A DNA stretch of 26,481 bases from Candidatus Staskawiczbacteria bacterium (lineage in GTDB: Bacteria > Patescibacteriota > Minisyncoccia > Minisyncoccales > Staskawiczbacteraceae). Location: contig VGLO01000006.1 of NCBI GenBank assembly GCA_016866675.1, positions 1 through 26,481 of the forward strand, read 5' to 3'. A program made the translations under genes and the position numbers. Positions 6,085-13,161 of this stretch are shown here, one piece after another; position 1 is the first letter of the stretch, and every line of letters begins with the position of its first letter. The notes under the pieces were generated by a model, which saw nothing but the letters and a program-made list of their open reading frames with translations, was not told the DNA's origin and searched no databases.

Positions 6085-6339
6085 TTAAAAACCAATACCA
6101 GAACCCATCATTTTTTGTGCTAGCTTCTTCTGAATTGACTCTCTTGCCTCATTTATTACCTCTTTTACTGCCCTTTGCTGATCCTCCAAGCTTAGTTGTG
6201 CGTTTAACTTAACATCTTCAATCTCAAAATTTCCATTCATTACAATAACAATACCTCTTTTTTCCAAAGTCATTTTTTCCTTTTTAAACTCTCCCTGTAA
6301 TTTTCGCAACTCGTTTATTTGTTTTAATTTATCAAACAT
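6085..6339 (-). CDS. YbaB/EbfC-family nucleoid-associated protein
   Basis: An 84-residue protein with the family layout: N-terminal helix MFDKLKQINELRKLQGEFKK, the sheet with IVIVMNGNFEIEDVKLN (about 30-46), then DQQRAVKEVINEARESIQKK and a glycine-containing tail MGSGIGF. YbaB/EbfC proteins are dimeric DNA-binding proteins. In many bacteria the gene sits by dnaX and recR; here it is last in a small operon with a YgjP-type metallopeptidase, three bases after the preceding gene. At 84 residues it is shorter than E. coli YbaB (109), having lost part of the N-terminal coiled coil and the C-terminus. The operon ends in the hairpin at 6015-6040. The family call is good. Confidence 0.85.
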   Translation of the reverse strand: MFDKLKQINELRKLQGEFKKEKMTLEKRGIVIVMNGNFEIEDVKLNAQLSLEDQQRAVKEVINEARESIQKKLAQKMMGSGIGF

Positions 6340-6342
6340 AGA

Positions 6343-6594
6343 TTATTCTTCATATTCTTTAATTTTAGATTTTAGCAAGTCTTTTGCATTTTCATTACTC
6401 ATTTTTTCCAAAGATTCTTCTGCCATTTTAATATAAAATCCCCTTATATTTTCTTTTACCCCAGGGACTACCTCTGCCTCACAGGGATTATCTATATGAC
6501 CAATTAAAAATAAAGCCAACTCAATGTCTGTCGCCTTCTCTGGCACTTTTTCTGGCTCAATACTATTTTTTACCTCAAAAGATTCTGGATTCAT
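6343..6594 (-). CDS. Small acidic protein, function unknown
   Basis: An 83-residue acidic protein that I cannot assign. The first 20 residues (MNPESFEVKNSIEPEKVPEK) are polar and probably disordered; the rest is likely helical, with TDIELALFLIGHIDNPCEAE and a charged end EESLEKMSNENAKDLLKSKI. There is no signal peptide or membrane span. It starts two bases after the stop of the metallopeptidase gene and ends three bases before ybaB. It is therefore part of the operon and translationally linked to both. A small helical adaptor or toxin-antitoxin component would fit the size, but nothing in the sequence points specifically to either. Confidence 0.6.
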   Translation of the reverse strand: MNPESFEVKNSIEPEKVPEKATDIELALFLIGHIDNPCEAEVVPGVKENIRGFYIKMAEESLEKMSNENAKDLLKSKIKEYEE

Positions 6595-6595
6595 A

Positions 6596-7123
6596 TTATC
6601 TTAATTTTTTTCTCAAATTTTTATAGTCTGGAATAGCCAATGATACCAGATTCCAAAAAATTTTGGAATGGCTAAACTCTTTTAAGTGGCACAATTCATG
6701 TACTACAACATAGTCTGCCAATTCTTTTGGCAATAAGACAATTTTATAGTTAAAATTTAAGTTTCCTTTTTTACTACAACTTCCCCATCGTGACTTTGTA
6801 TTTTTTATTGATATTCTATTTACACTAAATCCATAAAGGCCATTATAGTGCGCTACCCTACTATGCGCCAAAACTCGTGCTTTTTCTTTATACTTTTTAT
6901 AATCTTTTTTATTTCCGTTTATAAAAATTTTATCTTTTACAGAGTCAAAATATTTTAACCTGCCAGCAATCCATTCCGATTTTTGATTAATAAAATTTTC
7001 AATAAAATTTAAATCCACACCAAATGGAACTGTCACCACGAGCTGACCATCTCTTCTTACTTCCAGTCTCATGTACTTTGCCTTTTTACTCAGTTTTAAT
7101 TTGTATTGAATGTCATTACTCAT
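6596..7123 (-). CDS. YgjP-like (WLM/SprT-type) zinc metallopeptidase
   Basis: The 175 residues match the YgjP family, often named M48-like. The N-terminal half is a strand-rich region with KAKYMRLEVRRDGQLVVTVP (15-34); the conserved RWGSCSKKGNLNFNYKIVLL follows at 112-131. Then come the zinc-binding HELCHL at 142-147 and HSKIFW at 152-157, the normal third ligand region. The catalytic residues (His142, Glu143, His146, His152) are all present. YgjP-like proteins are intracellular; their substrates are not well known. It is the first gene of an operon with the acidic protein and ybaB. A 49-base copy of its codons for about residues 28-44 lies on the far side of the histidine-phosphatase gene at 8012-8060, a sign of allele turnover at this place. 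Confidence 0.88.
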   Translation of the reverse strand: MSNDIQYKLKLSKKAKYMRLEVRRDGQLVVTVPFGVDLNFIENFINQKSEWIAGRLKYFDSVKDKIFINGNKKDYKKYKEKARVLAHSRVAHYNGLYGFSVNRISIKNTKSRWGSCSKKGNLNFNYKIVLLPKELADYVVVHELCHLKEFSHSKIFWNLVSLAIPDYKNLRKKLR

Positions 7124-7148
7124 AAATGCATTTTATCATAATTTATAC

Positions 7149-7178
7149 AAAAAAAATGGAACCACGCTTATGGTTCCA
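7149..7178 (-). terminator. Terminator of the histidine-phosphatase gene
   Basis: TGGAACCA (7157-7164) and TGGTTCCA (7171-7178) around a 6-base loop. On the minus strand eight T follow. Confidence 0.9.
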
Positions 7179-7189
7179 TATGCAACAAA

Positions 7190-7954
7190 CTAGTAATGTT
7201 TAACGTTATATGACTCTAAGACGAGCTTTCCGTCCTTACCTTGGTCAGGGTGGCCTCGATAAACCGTCACCCCACAATTAATGGGCTTTTCTCTTTTATC
7301 AAGAAAGGTGAAGTCTTGAGCACTTAACCTTTCAAGGTTTGCCCTCATGGCAAGAATGTTAAGGTGGTGGGTTACCACAAATACATCCTTTTCTGCAAAG
7401 TCACGGGTTAGTGTGCTAAGCCACGAACGATTTCTATCCCTAACGTCTGGAACGTTTTCCCCTTGAGGATACCGGTACCAGTACGGCCCCTCTAACTCAT
7501 AAAGAGCCTCTTGGTCTGGGTTCAACGCATGAAATACTTTCCAGTCGTTATACAGAAGAGCCAATCCATGATCTTGCTCGCGAATTCTTTCTTCCTCGTA
7601 TATTTTTGCCTTGGCTAGCGCCGGCCATCCGCCAATGAGTTTACCTAGTGTAAACATTGCCCTCTTGTATGGTGAAACAAAAACAACATCTGGAACCTTT
7701 CCCGAACTCAGTACAAGTCCGGTTTTATAGGCCTGTGTTCCTTCATTAGCAAGAGGGGTATCGGCATCCCCAATGCCCAGAGCAAATTTTTGCATGACTA
7801 GTAAAGCAAGTAGTCTTGTCTCTTCATAATTTTTTTTGTCTTTCCGAGACGCAAGAAAATCTTTATACAATGGATCGTTTACCCTTTTATCCTTCAAAAT
7901 GTTGTAAGCTGAGATATCGTGACGAATCAATGTAATTGAAGACGGCCACTTCAT
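7190..7954 (-). CDS. Histidine phosphatase-superfamily protein (phosphoglycerate-mutase-like)
   Basis: The 254-residue protein has the phosphatase core: LIRHDIS with Arg11-His12 (the RH of RHG), TPLANEG at 66-72, SPYKRAMFT with Arg98, the acid box EERIREQDHG at 121-130, and VVTHHLN with the second catalytic His196. It probably removes a phosphate from a small molecule or protein; residues do not settle whether it is a mutase. The Gly of RHG is replaced by Asp. The start is supported by the SD AAAGGAGAA six bases before the ATG. It is monocistronic, with a terminator at 7149. It is clearly richer in G+C than its neighbours (29 of 60 bases at 7201-7260 compared with 21 of 60 at 24241-24300), suggesting transfer from another genome. 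Confidence 0.85.
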   Translation of the reverse strand: MKWPSSITLIRHDISAYNILKDKRVNDPLYKDFLASRKDKKNYEETRLLALLVMQKFALGIGDADTPLANEGTQAYKTGLVLSSGKVPDVVFVSPYKRAMFTLGKLIGGWPALAKAKIYEEERIREQDHGLALLYNDWKVFHALNPDQEALYELEGPYWYRYPQGENVPDVRDRNRSWLSTLTRDFAEKDVFVVTHHLNILAMRANLERLSAQDFTFLDKREKPINCGVTVYRGHPDQGKDGKLVLESYNVKHY

Positions 7955-8011
7955 TGCTTTCTCCTTTCAAAGAAACTACCTAGTACCCACCCATAATACT
8001 ACACATTTTTG

Positions 8012-8060
8012 AAAATTTTTCAATAAAATTTAAATCCAAACCAAATGGAACCGTCATCAC
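8012..8060 (-). pseudogene. Fragment of a second ygjP-like allele
   Basis: This stretch matches 6992-7039 inside the intact YgjP-like gene in the same orientation, with three substitutions and one added T over 49 bases. Read on the minus strand it gives VMTVPFGLDLNFIEKFF, compared with VVTVPFGVDLNFIENF in the gene. The coding changes are conservative (V to M, V to L) and one is silent, so it was probably part of a working homologue. The frame closes soon after. It lies in the region that would serve as the promoter of the phosphatase gene, which contains TTGAAA and TATTAT. Confidence 0.65.
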
Positions 8061-8064
8061 ATTT

Positions 8065-8100
8065 AATAAAAGAGCCCTTGCGCGACACTCGCGCAAGGGC
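8065..8100 (-). terminator. Terminator of the Cys-rich gene at 8129
   Basis: Perfect 11-bp stem GCCCTTGCGCG (8074-8084) / CGCGCAAGGGC (8090-8100), loop ACACT, followed on the minus strand by TCTTTTATT. Confidence 0.85.
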
Positions 8101-8128
8101 TTGTAGGCTCTCACCCCCCAGAGAGAAC

Positions 8129-8488
8129 CTACTTGAATTTGATATTGTAAACAATGAATCCACCAATCACAACTTTTTTGTATTCGTGATGCCGAGTGTG
8201 AAGCAAAGAGATAAAAATACTATCCACCTCATCTCTATGCTTTATTGTGACTGCAACCCACATCTCTTTGACTTCCATATTGTAAAATAATTCACAGATA
8301 GTGGAGTCAGCACATATTGCTGATGGAAAGCAAAGGCAATTTGTCAGACGACCCCCGCCAAAAGAGCATCGTACCGCAACCTCCTTGTCTTTAGACAAGA
8401 GTTTTACCAATAGCTGGTCGATTTCCATTGAGTCGTAGGTTAGACAAACTTTCTCAACTTCAGTGGTCGCAATATCAAAATAATACAT
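8129..8488 (-). CDS. Cys-rich small protein of unknown function
   Basis: I do not recognise this 119-residue protein. It carries six cysteines at 15, 41, 51, 53, 59 and 65; CLCFPSAIC and TICELF form the densest group. Strand-like alternating segments surround them (VAVRCSF, MWVAVTIKH, KKVVIGGFIVYNI). No signal peptide is present, so a cytoplasmic protein with a bound metal or with reactive thiols is more likely than disulphides. The start is firm: ATG at 8488 follows SD GAGGAGGGAG, and a consensus promoter lies at 8537-8565. The gene has its own terminator at 8065-8100, so it is an isolated expression unit between gyrB and the phosphatase gene. Codon and base composition look nearer to the phosphatase gene than to gyrB. 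Confidence 0.7.
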   Translation of the reverse strand: MYYFDIATTEVEKVCLTYDSMEIDQLLVKLLSKDKEVAVRCSFGGGRLTNCLCFPSAICADSTICELFYNMEVKEMWVAVTIKHRDEVDSIFISLLHTRHHEYKKVVIGGFIVYNIKFK

Positions 8489-8536
8489 CCTGTCTCCCTC
8501 CTCTTGAGTGAGTGGGCAAATCCAAAACTAATCAAA

Positions 8537-8565
8537 ATAATATCATTTATTATTTTTAGTGTCAA
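8537..8565 (-). promoter_or_regulatory. Consensus promoter of the Cys-rich gene
   Basis: On the minus strand TTGACA (8565-8560), exactly 17 bases, then TATTAT (8542-8537) preceded by TGA, an extended -10. This is among the best promoters in the window. Confidence 0.85.
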
Positions 8566-8570
8566 TATAT

Positions 8571-8602
8571 AACCAAAAACAGACTAGAGTCTGTTTTTGG
8601 TT
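8571..8602 (-). terminator. Terminator of gyrB
   Basis: A perfect 15-base inverted repeat, AACCAAAAACAGACT and AGTCTGTTTTTGGTT, separated by two bases. It begins at the gyrB stop codon. The strand has a T-rich 3' arm but only a weak T tail. Confidence 0.75.
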
Positions 8603-10738
8603 TTAAATATCTAAGTTTTTTACACTCTTTGCGTGAGTCTGAATAAACTTCTTACGAGGTTCTACTTCTTCGCCCATTAGAATATCAAACGTTTTGTCAG
8701 CTTCCCTTGCCTCATCAATCTGAACTTGCAAAAGCAATCTATTCTCTGGATTCATTGTTGTTTCCCAAAGTTGCTCGGCATTCATTTCTCCCAATCCCTT
8801 ATATCTTTGCAAACTTACACTTGTCATTCCTTTTACTATTTTGTCTTTTTGCTCTTCTGTATAAGCATATTGAACAGACTTTCCACTTTGAATTTTATAA
8901 AGCGGTGGTTGAGCAATATAAATATAACCTGCTTCCATAATTGGTTTAAAGTATCTATAAAACAAAGTCAAAAGCAAAGTTCTAATGTGAGAGCCATCAA
9001 CATCAGCGTCTGTCATAATAACAATTCTGTGATATCTTAAGTTTTCAATATTAAAGTCTTCTGAAATTGCTGTTCCCAAAGCAATAATCAAAGATTTTAC
9101 TTCTTTGTTTGCCAACATTTTGTCTAGTCTGGCCCTTTCAACATTTAAGATTTTTCCTCTTAACGGCAAAATTGCCTGAAACTTTCTGTCTCTTGCCATT
9201 TTAGCTGAACCTCCAGCTGAATCTCCCTCCACAATATATAATTCAGATTCCTCTGGATTTTTAGATAAGCAATCAGCCAACTTTCCTGGGAGCGCCAAGC
9301 CCTCCAAAATTCCCTTGCGGAGTACAGTGGCTCTTGCAGCCTTTGCAGCTAACCTTGCCTTTGTTGCCAATAAACAATTTTCAACAATAGCGCGAGCGTC
9401 TGTTGGGTTTCTTTCCAAATAGTCTGTAAGAGCTTCAGCTACAGCATCCTCTACTGCGGACTTTGCCTCCGGGTTTCCCAATTTTGCTTTAGTTTGCCCC
9501 TCAAACTGCGGGGTCCTAATCTTTACAGAAACAACAGCTGTTAAACCCTCTCTCACATCTTCTCCTGTAAAGTTTTCGTCTTTTTCTTTCAAAAATCCTT
9601 CTCTTCTTGCATAAGTATTTAGACAACGTGTTAAGGCCGTGCGGAATCCTGAAATATGAGTCCCCCCTTCAACAGTATAAATATTGTTGGCAAAAGATTC
9701 TTCCTTACATTCCATTTCTTGTGTATACAAGAAGGCTGTTTCAACAAAAATTTCCTGCTTAGTTGAAGCCACAGAAAAAACATTACTATGTCTTGGAGTA
9801 TTAGTTGACGCTAAATATTTTACATAAGAAGCAACTCCTCCCTCAAAATAAAATGAATAGCTAGTTTCTTTTCCTTTAACCCTCTCATCTTTTACGGTAA
9901 TTCTTACGCCTTTTGTTAAATAAGCCTGTTGGCGCAAGTGGCCTAAAATCTTTTTAAGGTCGTATTCTATTTTAGAAAAAATTGCGGGGTCTGCATCAAA
10001 TGTTTGAATTGTACCAGTGTCTTTTGCGGTCCCAACTTTTTTTACAGCTGACTTTGGTTTACCTTGATAATATTCCTGCTGATAAATTCCGCCATCCCTG
10101 TGCACTTCTGCTTGCATATAAGTTGAAAGGGCGCAAACAACTGAAATTCCAACTCCGTGCAAACCTCCAGACACTTTATAGGCATCACCGCCAAATTTTC
10201 CTCCAGCATGTAAAGTTGTTAAAACTGTTTCTAAGGTTGATTTTCCTGTATCAGGATGCTTTTCAACCGGAATTCCTCGGCCGTCGTCAGAAACGCTTAC
10301 TCTGTTGTTTGGCAAAAGAGTCACCCCAATATTTTTAGCGTACCCTGCCATTGCTTCGTCCAAACAATTATCAACTACTTCCCAAATTAAGTGATGAAGC
10401 CCATCAACTCCAGTGGAGCCAATATACATTCCGGGCCTCATTCGCACGGGTTCTAAACCCTTTAAAACATAAATGTCTTTGGCAGAGTACCCTGCACCCT
10501 TTTTAGGTTTTGTAATCTCATCAGAAACTTTTTGCAGTTCTTCACCTGTCATTTCTTTTTTCGCTTCCCTTGGCTGTGAGCCTACGGGCGAAGCCGTTTT
10601 TCTTGGCTCTTCTGTTTTTGCAGACTTTAATTCATTTTTTAATTCTGTCTTAACAGCCTCTGTCTTTTTTGCAGGCTTTTCTTTTTTTTCTTTTTTACCC
10701 TCTTTATCAGATGGCGCAACTTTAATTTTTATCTTCAT
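8603..10738 (-). CDS. gyrB: DNA gyrase subunit B with a long charged N-terminal extension
   Basis: GyrB supplies the ATPase and part of the DNA gate for negative supercoiling. Conserved blocks appear in order: GLEPVRMRPGMYIGSTG (94-110), the ATP-binding HLIWEVVDNCLDEAMAG, DDGRGIPV and GGLHGVGISVV; then TOPRIM, with EGDSAGGSAK, PLRGKILNVE and TDADVDGSHI; and the end RYKGLGEMNAEQLWETTM. ParE is an alternative, but YKGLGEMN and the single gene favour GyrB; gyrA is not in the window. Unusually, about 83 residues rich in Lys, Glu and Ala precede the ATPase domain (YSAKDIYVLKGLEP at 84), where E. coli GyrB has about ten. They start as MKIKIKVAPSDKEGKKEKKE and look disordered. A promoter lies only about ten bases before the ATG, fixing that start. 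There is no SD. Confidence 0.93.
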   Translation of the reverse strand: MKIKIKVAPSDKEGKKEKKEKPAKKTEAVKTELKNELKSAKTEEPRKTASPVGSQPREAKKEMTGEELQKVSDEITKPKKGAGYSAKDIYVLKGLEPVRMRPGMYIGSTGVDGLHHLIWEVVDNCLDEAMAGYAKNIGVTLLPNNRVSVSDDGRGIPVEKHPDTGKSTLETVLTTLHAGGKFGGDAYKVSGGLHGVGISVVCALSTYMQAEVHRDGGIYQQEYYQGKPKSAVKKVGTAKDTGTIQTFDADPAIFSKIEYDLKKILGHLRQQAYLTKGVRITVKDERVKGKETSYSFYFEGGVASYVKYLASTNTPRHSNVFSVASTKQEIFVETAFLYTQEMECKEESFANNIYTVEGGTHISGFRTALTRCLNTYARREGFLKEKDENFTGEDVREGLTAVVSVKIRTPQFEGQTKAKLGNPEAKSAVEDAVAEALTDYLERNPTDARAIVENCLLATKARLAAKAARATVLRKGILEGLALPGKLADCLSKNPEESELYIVEGDSAGGSAKMARDRKFQAILPLRGKILNVERARLDKMLANKEVKSLIIALGTAISEDFNIENLRYHRIVIMTDADVDGSHIRTLLLTLFYRYFKPIMEAGYIYIAQPPLYKIQSGKSVQYAYTEEQKDKIVKGMTSVSLQRYKGLGEMNAEQLWETTMNPENRLLLQVQIDEAREADKTFDILMGEEVEPRKKFIQTHAKSVKNLDI

Positions 10739-10755
10739 AAAATTTTGTTAATCTA

Positions 10756-10784
10756 AGCATAGCAAATTTAAGAGGAGTGGTAAA
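10756..10784 (-). promoter_or_regulatory. Promoter of gyrB, near-leaderless
   Basis: On the minus strand TTTACC, a 17-base spacer, then TATGCT preceded by TGC (extended -10). Transcription would start near 10749, about ten bases before the gyrB ATG, so the mRNA would have almost no leader. This supports the long gyrB N-terminus. Confidence 0.6.
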
Positions 10785-10787
10785 TCG

Positions 10788-10816
10788 TTGACTATATTAA
10801 TTACATTAGGTAATCT
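10788..10816 (+). promoter_or_regulatory. Possible promoter of the small plus-strand gene
   Basis: TTGACT (10788-10793), 17 bases, TAATCT (three of six). It is back to back with the gyrB promoter. The -35 box is good and the -10 is weak. Confidence 0.35.
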
Positions 10817-10860
10817 ATATAGTGTTTGCTCTTTCAATATTTCTTTTTGGGGGTGTTTCG

Positions 10861-11118
10861 ATGACAGAAGACCGTCCCATCACAGAACAAGAATCAGATA
10901 GAATTCTCAATGAAACCATTCACGAAGGAACCTTAACTGTTATCTTTGAAAGTGGTGCCGTAAGTATTTATTCAGAAGGCGAATGCCTCCGCGAGCTTGC
11001 CACGCAGGCTGATTGTTGTATCAACAAAATTACCGTCTCTTCAAGCCAAGAACATGTACCTTATCGCTTGATAAATTACGATCCACAAAAAGGCATTCTC
11101 CGCCTAGGAAGAAAATAG
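10861..11118 (+). CDS. Small protein of unknown function
   Basis: I do not recognise this 85-residue protein, which starts MTEDRPITEQESDRILNETI. After a polar, helical N-terminus the rest looks strand-rich (TLTVIFESGAVSIYS, NKITVSSSQ, KGILRLGRK), with a CysCys pair near residue 52. No membrane segment is seen. An in-frame ATG at 10822 would add 13 hydrophobic residues, but the SD GGGGGTG lies just before 10861, so I choose the shorter form. It is one of three plus-strand genes in the window, lies divergently from gyrB, and has a hairpin terminator at 11126-11152. Its G+C content and strong SD match the other stand-alone genes, not the gyrB/pheS neighbours. Confidence 0.65.
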   Translation: MTEDRPITEQESDRILNETIHEGTLTVIFESGAVSIYSEGECLRELATQADCCINKITVSSSQEHVPYRLINYDPQKGILRLGRK

Positions 11119-11125
11119 CATATGG

Positions 11126-11152
11126 AGCTACCCCAAAGGGTGGCTTTTTTTT
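11126..11152 (+). terminator. Terminator of the small plus-strand gene
   Basis: AGCTACCC (11126-11133) pairs with GGGTGGCT (11138-11145, one G-T pair), followed by eight T up to 11152. It is close to the convergent PheRS stop at 11157. Confidence 0.85.
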
Positions 11153-11156
11153 AAAT

Positions 11157-12296
11157 CTATCTAACAACCGCATCTAGCTCACTTTTTGTCTTTTCTGTAA
11201 TTATATCGTGAATTTTATTTACCTCTTCGTTTGTCAAAGTTTTTTCCAAAGATCTATAAACTATTCTAAATGTATATGACTTTTTATTAGGCCATTTTTC
11301 TTCGTTTTCATATTCATCGGTTTTTTCTACCCGCTCAACTAAATCACCTCCTTCATCTCTCACTAATTCATAATAATTATTTAAAGCAATGTTTTTATCA
11401 ATTACAAAAGAAATATCTCTGACAACCGATGGATATTTACTTACCTCTTTATACTTTGAATCGATATTTTTAAACTGGCTGGTTATTCTTGGGTCTTCAG
11501 ACCAAAAAACTCTGATATCTGGAATTTCCATTTTAATCATGGCCAATCTCTCAATGCCAAAGGCAAAAGCCCAACCGTTATAAACTTCTGGGTCTACATT
11601 TAAATTTTTCAAAACTTGCTTGTGTACAAGACCAGCTCCTGTAATTTCCATCCACTGTCCCTGCCAATTAATTTCAATTTGAATTGAAGGGTCTGTAAAC
11701 GGAAAAGTGTCCTCTAAAAATCTAAATTCAATATTATCAAAAATGCTTTTTACGGCATCTGCTTGTACCTCCTCCAAATCCTTTGTTGTGATAATTTTTT
11801 TATCTTTTTTGCAAATATACAAAAAGTCTATTTGATGAAAAGCTGGAAAATGCTTTCTATCAATTTCGTCTTTTCTAAATACTATTCCAGATGCCATTAA
11901 GCTCAACTCCCCCTCTTTTTCTAATTTTTCTATAATACCTTCGTGCCTTAAGTAATAAGGCCACATTACAGTCATTTGAGTTCTTAAGTGGTTTTCTTCA
12001 TCAATATAGAAAGTATCTGTTTCTTTTCGGCTAGGGTGGTCTTTTGGAGAGTTAAGCAAATCAAACTCGTCTTTTACAGTTACAATTCTTGGTAAATCAA
12101 TTACATCAAAATTAGCGAATCTTGGTAAATTCATTACCTTATCAGCTAGTATTTTAATTGGAGAACCTTCTTTTTTAGTTAAATCAGGTAAAGCTAAAAG
12201 CCTTTTTATTCTTTCTGACTTAATATCTTGCCTTTGACTTAACGACTCAATAAGAGATTTTTCCTCTGTTTTATCTACGATAATTTCCTTATTCAT
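11157..12296 (-). CDS. pheS: Single-chain-type phenylalanyl-tRNA synthetase (PheS catalytic core fused to anticodon-binding domain)
   Basis: This class II enzyme attaches Phe to tRNA-Phe. Catalytic features match the bacterial alpha subunit: HPSRKETDTFYI (motif 1 region, 87-98), GIVFRKDEIDRKHFPAFHQI (motif 2, 137-156) and AFGIERLAM (motif 3). From about 288, YPSVVRDISFVID, then YTFRIVYRSLEKTLTNEEVN, is a ferredoxin-fold anticodon-binding (FDX-ACB) domain, normally at the C-terminus of the beta subunit PheT. The layout is that of the monomeric mitochondrial enzyme. The N-terminal coiled coil of ordinary PheS (about 100 residues) is reduced to about 40, and no PheT or B3/B4 editing domain is adjacent. 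It may therefore act alone, without editing. pheT could lie elsewhere in the genome. No SD; start at ATG 12296. Confidence 0.85.
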   Translation of the reverse strand: MNKEIIVDKTEEKSLIESLSQRQDIKSERIKRLLALPDLTKKEGSPIKILADKVMNLPRFANFDVIDLPRIVTVKDEFDLLNSPKDHPSRKETDTFYIDEENHLRTQMTVMWPYYLRHEGIIEKLEKEGELSLMASGIVFRKDEIDRKHFPAFHQIDFLYICKKDKKIITTKDLEEVQADAVKSIFDNIEFRFLEDTFPFTDPSIQIEINWQGQWMEITGAGLVHKQVLKNLNVDPEVYNGWAFAFGIERLAMIKMEIPDIRVFWSEDPRITSQFKNIDSKYKEVSKYPSVVRDISFVIDKNIALNNYYELVRDEGGDLVERVEKTDEYENEEKWPNKKSYTFRIVYRSLEKTLTNEEVNKIHDIITEKTKSELDAVVR

Positions 12297-12334
12297 GAGA
12301 ATTATTTAATACCCTATTTTACCAAATTTTGAGC

Positions 12335-12364
12335 CAAAAAACAAGCCTGAAACGAGGCTTGTTT
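12335..12364 (-). terminator. Terminator of the ZIP transporter gene
   Basis: AAACAAGCCT / AGGCTTGTTT around a 6-base loop (12339-12364). On the minus strand further T residues follow. It lies between the ZIP stop and the PheRS start, so the PheRS gene starts its own transcript. Confidence 0.8.
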
Positions 12365-12384
12365 CAAAAGATTTTAGTTTTACA

Positions 12385-13137
12385 TTACTCAAGAAAAGTA
12401 AGTAATAACATTGAAATTATTCCTACAACCACAACTGCAATTTGCACAATTGAGTGTTTTATATTCTTTGTTTTATGAAGCTCTGGAATTAAGTCTGCTA
12501 CCGCAATATAAATGAAGCCTCCAGCAACAATTGAGAGTATCCAGAAATTAAAGTAATCTCCCATACTACCAATGACAAGCGCAATAACTACTCCTACAAT
12601 TGATGTTAGTGCAGACAAAAAATTAAGCCACAAAGCCTTTTTCCTTGGGTAGCCCGCATGAATTAAAACAGCAAAATCTCCAATTTCTTGAGGAATTTCA
12701 TGTAATATAACTGCCAATGTTGTTGCAATTCCAATTGGAACACTTACAAGAAAACTTGCGCCAATAATAATTCCATCTGTTATATTATGAACTCCGTCTG
12801 AAATAAGGATTAACTTGCCAAATGGGTGTATTTTATGTGGTTTGCTTGCATCTTCACCATGATGATGCCAGTGAAAAAACTTTTCTAAAGAAAAAAATAA
12901 AAGTATTCCAACTATAATCAGAGTACCAGTCAGTGCCGGATCAAGAGAATCTTCAAAAACTTCTGGTATGAGGTGAATAAATGCATCCCCCAACAAAGCT
13001 CCAACAGCCAAACTAATAAAAATATAAATATATTTTTTCAGTAAATTCTCTTTTAATGAAAGTAAAAAAACTCCAGTTAGAGAAACCAAACTCACTATAA
13101 CTACGCTCAATAGAGCATAAAAATAAACTTGTATCAT
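12385..13137 (-). CDS. ZIP-family divalent metal transporter
   Basis: The 250-residue membrane protein has about eight hydrophobic segments. The metal path is visible: HLIPE at 55-59, a His-rich loop HWHHHGED at 89-96, HNITDG at 117-122 in segment 4, and HEIPQE at 146-151 in segment 5, the signature HExPxE of the ZIP family. The C-terminal IAVADLIPEL is also typical. ZIP proteins bring Zn2+, and sometimes Fe2+ or Mn2+, into the cytoplasm. Gln replaces the His or Glu often found after the proline in HEIPHE, which may change the second metal site. It is last in a transport operon after the ABC exporter and CaCA exchanger (24-base gap) and ends in the terminator at 12335. No SD. Confident of family; the metal is not known. 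Confidence 0.92.
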   Translation of the reverse strand: MIQVYFYALLSVVIVSLVSLTGVFLLSLKENLLKKYIYIFISLAVGALLGDAFIHLIPEVFEDSLDPALTGTLIIVGILLFFSLEKFFHWHHHGEDASKPHKIHPFGKLILISDGVHNITDGIIIGASFLVSVPIGIATTLAVILHEIPQEIGDFAVLIHAGYPRKKALWLNFLSALTSIVGVVIALVIGSMGDYFNFWILSIVAGGFIYIAVADLIPELHKTKNIKHSIVQIAVVVVGIISMLLLTFLE

Positions 13138-13161
13138 AATTACTAAGAATTAACACAACTA

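Noticed and set aside
8045..8290. 81-residue plus-strand open frame across the ygjP fragment and a terminator
   Set aside because: It crosses a perfect hairpin terminator and overlaps the SD-supported minus-strand gene at 8129; no start signal is visible.
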